Positions 32,788-33,752 of a stretch of 33,752 bases of DNA are shown here, piece after piece. The position numbers and the translations under genes were made by a program. Source of the stretch: Pararobbsia alpina (lineage in GTDB: Bacteria; Pseudomonadota; Gammaproteobacteria; Burkholderiales; Burkholderiaceae). How positions within the stretch are numbered: the first letter of the stretch is position 1; every line of letters begins with the position of its first letter. The notes beneath the pieces were generated by a model. The model did no database searches. It was not told the origin of the DNA and saw only the letters and a program-made list of their open reading frames with translations. Location: the NCBI RefSeq assembly GCF_902859895.1, contig NZ_CADIKM010000043.1, positions 1 to 33,752 of the forward strand, given 5' to 3'.

Positions 32788-33144
32788 GAAAACCGATGTA
32801 AAGCGATGTCCTGATCGAACCTTCCTGAGGCACTCGACGACTACGTAACGGACACGAATCCCGTGCGCGTCGTCGATGTATTTGTAGATCAACCTGATCT
32901 TCTACAGTTGTGATTCGAGGGCGAGTGGGCGGAGGTCGATGCCGAACAGGCGCAGGCACGTCAGCGCACTGTCGACAGCCCGCGCGTTTTCCGACTTTAT
33001 GACATGCGCGTTCAATCCGTCGATGCAATGTATTGGTGAAATTGCTCAGTCCGCGCATTCAGCGCTATCAGTCAGTTTTCCACTCGGACCGTATACGACC
33101 ACCCAAGGATCCATCAGAGGCGCGAGCGCATTGTTGTACCCGGG
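32788..33144 (+). pseudogene. Gene-free stretch with an N-terminal transposase scrap (about 32821-32913)
   Basis: Reading from 32821, the frame gives LPEALDDYVTDTNPVRVVDV, then FVDQ, to a stop at 32911-32913. This is the conserved start of IS1182/IS5-like transposases, which usually read DDY/F-x-x-x-NPVR-x-x-x-x-FVD. The catalytic domain is missing. A following frame (EGEWAEVDAEQAQA onward to about 33030) is protein-like but not recognised. The stretch marks decayed mobile DNA at the right edge of the block; I see no terminator for hutD. Confidence 0.55.
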
Positions 33145-33752
33145 TCACACTTCAGTGACTATCCGCTCGATCATGCGGATCTCGTACAACACACCCTTCA
33201 CGTAACGGGCGCGCCCTGCAAGGAAGCCAAAAACGATAGCAGCGACACCAACCGCAGCGAACATCCATCCCACGCTATCGAAATTTCCCGTCCAGCCATG
33301 CAGCACCCCAACCAACAGCGGGCCCGCCGCTCCGACGCCATAGCCAACTCCCTGCACCATCCCGGAAAGTTCGGCGGCAATGTGCGCGTTTCTCGAGCGC
33401 AGCACAATCAGCGTCAACGCTATCGAGGTGAGCGCGCCCTGACCGATCCCTTGTACAACCGCCCAAAACCACAGTGTTGAAAGTGGAGCAAACAGACAGC
33501 CAAGGAAGCCACTGACAGCCAGCACAACCACGACAGCATTGAGTACACGCTGGTTTGGGAGTTTCGCTGCCATCCCTGGCGCCACCAGGCACGCCAGTGT
33601 CTGGAGGATCACCGAGACCGACACCACCAGACCAGCGTGGCCGGCCGGGACACCGCGATCACGCAGGATTGGAGCCAGCCAACCAAATACGGTGAACGAC
33701 AGCATCGACTGTAGCACCATGAAGATCGTAACCTGCCATGCAAGCGGGCACT
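33145..33752 (-). CDS. CynX/NimT-type MFS transporter, C-terminal half (5' end outside window)
   Basis: About 200 residues are visible and the frame is open to the window edge (reading PLAWQVTIFMVLQSMLSFTV at the boundary). This is the second half of a 12-helix major facilitator with about six membrane spans. Family-like parts are FGWLAPILRDRGVPAGHAGL, FWAVVQGIGQGALTSIALTL and SGMVQGVGYGVGAAGPLLVG. The CynX/NimT group moves cyanate, nitroimidazoles and other small nitrogenous compounds, so a link to nitrogen use is possible, but the substrate is not known. It ends in a short charged tail. Its start and operon lie beyond 33752. Confidence 0.8.
   Translation of the reverse strand, partial: CPLAWQVTIFMVLQSMLSFTVFGWLAPILRDRGVPAGHAGLVVSVSVILQTLACLVAPGMAAKLPNQRVLNAVVVVLAVSGFLGCLFAPLSTLWFWAVVQGIGQGALTSIALTLIVLRSRNAHIAAELSGMVQGVGYGVGAAGPLLVGVLHGWTGNFDSVGWMFAAVGVAAIVFGFLAGRARYVKGVLYEIRMIERIVTEV

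Noticed and set aside
1-33752. CRISPR arrays, tRNA or rRNA genes, complete insertion sequences, replication origins
   Set aside because: I saw no regular repeat-spacer pattern, tRNA cloverleaf, rRNA segment, full transposase with paired terminal repeats, or iteron cluster on reading through the window.

Overview
The window looks like a nitrogen-scavenging accessory region from a high-GC betaproteobacterium of the Burkholderiaceae (Paraburkholderia/Caballeronia-like). This rests on base composition, start-codon and ribosome-binding-site style, and the appearance of the glutamine-synthetase-III/glutamate-synthase-like set, the etf pair and hutD. I did no database search, so the genus is an inference.

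Layout. The left edge (1-1207) is debris: the 3' end of a sensor kinase gene, a frameshifted tyrosine-recombinase fragment and unassigned sequence. Positions 1208-8366 (minus strand) hold an N,N-dimethylformamide (DMF) operon. It begins with an AmiC-like amide sensor and an AmiR-like ANTAR antiterminator, then a regulated leader, the two DMFase subunits (dmfA1, dmfA2), a degenerate Rieske-oxygenase-like protein, a Sel1-repeat protein and a 103-residue unknown. Positions 8787-12595 (plus) hold the first half of a urea/short-amide ABC transporter (urtA, urtB) and an amidase. Facing it on the minus strand (20329 down to 12619) are urtC-urtD-urtE followed by a divergent urease set, ureE-ureF-ureAB(fused)-ureC-ureG-ureD. 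A second, orphan ANTAR regulator (20762-21370) precedes that operon.

The right half holds a glutamine-synthetase-III-like gene with three glutamate-synthase-like genes (gmaS-mgsABC, also known as glnT-glxBCD). Next come a divergent XRE-cupin regulator, an N-formylglutamate amidohydrolase, a LysR regulator, an FAD dehydrogenase with its own ETF (etfB, etfA) and hutD. The right edge has a transposase scrap and a truncated CynX-type MFS transporter.

The most interesting signal is regulatory. The dmf, urtAB-amidase and urtCDE-ure transcripts each begin with the same ordered set of elements: an NtrC-type box (GCAC-N7-GTGC), a -24/-12 sigma-54 promoter with GG-N10-GC spacing, an RNA hairpin with an A1/G4 hexaloop closed by GAC/GTC, an 8-9 nt linker containing AAGGCC, and a strong intrinsic terminator. 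This reads as a two-input switch: nitrogen limitation starts transcription, and an amide-sensing AmiC/AmiR-type antiterminator decides whether it passes the terminator. One set of rules would then control DMF hydrolysis, amide/urea uptake and urease. Taken together the genes could convert DMF, small amides, urea and methylamine into formate and ammonia/glutamate. The step from dimethylamine to methylamine and a conventional N-methylglutamate dehydrogenase (mgdABCD) are not in this window.
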